Notes under the pieces: generated by a model
The model's database searches: none
What the model saw: the letters and a program-made list of their open reading frames with translations, nothing else
Told to the model about the DNA's origin: nothing
Made by a program: the position numbers and the translations under genes
Part shown: one piece after another, positions 62,081 to 64,000 of the stretch
Layout: each line of letters opens with the position of its first letter
How positions within the stretch are numbered: the stretch's first letter is position 1
NCBI GenBank assembly: GCA_039621445.1
Contig: CP154954.1
Location: forward strand, 40,231,572 to 40,295,571
Source: Euglena gracilis
Lineage: Eukaryota; Euglenida; Euglenophyceae; Euglenales
Direction of reading: 5' to 3'
DNA: 64,000 nt

Positions 62081-64000
62081 TCCCACCAGCCCCCGGGACC
62101 AGGTCAGCTGGGTTCCCCACCCCCCAAAAACCCCAGAATCAGCTGAGCCGCTGCTGGTCACCACCCCACAATCACAAAATTTTGCCTTTTTTTTGTGTGT
62201 AATTTGGGACCATCATTCAATCTGGCTTTGAAAACCACACCCCCGCCCCTCTTGAACAGCTGAGAATTGTCAAAATTTTGCAATTCGGGGGGGGGGTTGA
62301 GCAGCGCTGTATCCCCCCAAAATTTGACATTTTTTTGAATCAATCGGGGCATGGGGTGTGCCAAAATGTCCCACCGGCCCCCGGGACCAGGTCAGCTGGG
62401 TTCCCCACCCCCCAAAACCCCCATGAATATCAGAACCACTGCTGCTCAACACCCCCCCAAATAGCAAAATTTTCACAATTTTTGGGTGCTAATCGGGGGG
62501 GGGGGGGGCGTGTGGGGGCGTGATTTTCGGGGCCAGATTGCCTCAATGCCAGGTAACGGGTTGCGCCAAAACGTCCCACCGGCCCCCGGGACCAGGTCAG
62601 CTGGGTTCCCCACCCCCCAAAAACCCATGAATATCAGCACCACTGCTGCTCAACACCCCCCAAATAGCAAAATCTTCACAATATTTGGGCGTTAATCGGG
62701 GGGGGGGGGGCGTGGGGGCGTGATTTTCGGGGCCAGATTGCCTCAATGCCAGGAATTGGGGGGTGCCAAAACGTGCGACCAGCCCCCGGGACCAGGTCAG
62801 CTGGGTTCCCCACCCCCAAAAACCCCACAATAACTAAAACCACTGCTGGTGAACACCCCACAATAGCAAATTTTGGGCTTTTTTGTGGTATAGGGGGGGG
62901 GGGGGGGGGGGGGGGCGTGGTTTCAAGGACCAGATTGCCTCAATGCCAGGAATTGGGGGGGCCAAAACGTGCGACCAGCCCCCGGGACCAGGTCAGCTGG
63001 GTTCCCCACCCCCAAAAACCACACAGTAATTGAAACCACTGCTGAAAACACCCCACAATTGCAAAAGTTTTGGCAATTTTTTGGTATAAATCGGGGCGGA
63101 AGGGGGGGGCGTGGTTCTCGGGACCAGATTGCCTCAATGCCAGGAATTGGGGGGTGCCAAAACGTGCAACCAGCCCCCGGGACCAGGTCAGCTGGGTTCC
63201 CCACCACCAAAAACCACACAGTAATTGAAACCACTGCTGAAAACACCCCACAATTGCAAAAGTTTTGGCAATTTTTTGGTATAAATCGGGGCGGAAGGGG
63301 GGGGGGGCGTGGTTCTCGGGACCAGATTGCCTCAATGCCAGGAATTGGGGGGTGCCAAAACGTGCGACCGGCCCCTGGGACCAGGTCAGCTGGGTTCCCC
63401 ACCCCCCAAAAACCCATGAATATCAGCACCACTGCTGCTCAACACCCCCCAAATAGCAAAATCTTCACAATCTTTGGGCGTTAATCGGGGGTGGGGGGGC
63501 GTGGGGGCGTGATTTCGGGGCCAGATTGGCTCAATGCCAGGAATTGGGGGGTGCCAAAACGTGCGACCAGCCCCCGGGACCAGGTCAGCTGGGTTCCCCA
63601 CCCCCAAAACCCCACAATAACTAAAACCACTGCTGGTGAACACCCCACAATAGCAAATTCTTGGCATTTTTTTGGTATAAGTCGGGGCGGAGGGGGGGGG
63701 CGTGGTTTCAAGGACCAGATTGCCTCAATGCCAGGAATTGGGGGGTGCCAAAACGTGCAACCAGCCCCCGGGACCAGGTCAGCTGGGTTCCCCACCCCCA
63801 AAAACCACACAGTAATTGAAACCACTGCTGAAAACACCCCACAATGGCAAAATTTTGGTAAATCGGGGGGGGGGGGGGGGGGGGGGGCGTGGTTTCAAGG
63901 ACCAGATTGCCTCAATGCCAGGAATTGGGGGGTGCCAAAACGTGCGACCGGCCCCCGGGACCAGGTCAGCTGGGTTCCCCACCCCCAAAAACCCCACAGT
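62081..64000 (+). repeat. Satellite array, mixed type I and II, open at the right edge
   Basis: About nine to ten monomers. 62081-62740 are type II, including one rearranged unit at 62160-62340 with inverted parts. 62740-63400 are type I, 63410-63530 is one type II, then type I to the end. Same orientation as the 3.6-19 kb array. The array continues beyond the window. Confidence 0.93.

Overview
This is eukaryotic nuclear DNA, most likely from a unicellular alga or other protist, and it is almost entirely repetitive. The evidence is degenerate TTAGGG/CCCTAA telomere-like tracts, long satellite arrays, CA/TG microsatellites, DIRS-type tyrosine-recombinase retrotransposons and many short terminal-inverted-repeat elements. 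I see no rRNA or tRNA gene, no CRISPR array, no bacterial operon logic and no intact host gene. The species cannot be fixed from the sequence. A 13-N gap lies at 59757-59769.

Layout. 1-3.6 kb holds dispersed repeat fragments and one copy of a decayed coding-like repeat (R2). 3.6-18.95 kb is one satellite array made of two related monomer types: type I (about 185-200 bp) to about 9.0 kb, then type II (about 199 bp). Two intact 216-bp foldback elements and a half copy sit inside it, and there is a scrambled, partly inverted stretch at 13.1-13.8 kb. 19-48 kb is a mosaic. It contains repeat R1 (conserved ends, variable core), repeat R3 (purine tract plus CA tract plus conserved tail), a near-identical duplication (32.93-34.6 versus 39.0-40.7 kb), and seven short CAGG-ended elements, most with good 8-bp target duplications and therefore hAT-like. 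A 29-bp minisatellite at 25.46-26.26 kb has no stop codon in any of the six frames.

48-59.1 kb is a nest of DIRS-family retroelements. The best copy (element A, about 54382-59078, minus strand) has inverted terminal repeats, an internal complementary region spanning both outer ends, an RT ORF, an RNase H/methyltransferase-like ORF and a tyrosine recombinase with R-HxxR-W-Y. RT and RNase H are one base out of register exactly at a G GGA AAG heptamer, which could be a -1 frameshift site or a one-base deletion. Older copies (B, C, D) are broken by stops, frameshifts and expanded poly-G runs.

59.2-62 kb is subtelomere-like. It has a possible leucine-zipper exon, telomere-like repeats, a 165-bp palindrome-ended element, and a 1,665-bp non-autonomous transposon (60236-61900) with 46-bp inverted ends and a perfect 8-bp target duplication. 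The 216-bp foldback elements in the satellite share its ends and palindrome and look like deletion derivatives. From about 62.08 kb the satellite resumes and runs off the window. The only proteins with a recognisable working role are those of DIRS element A.
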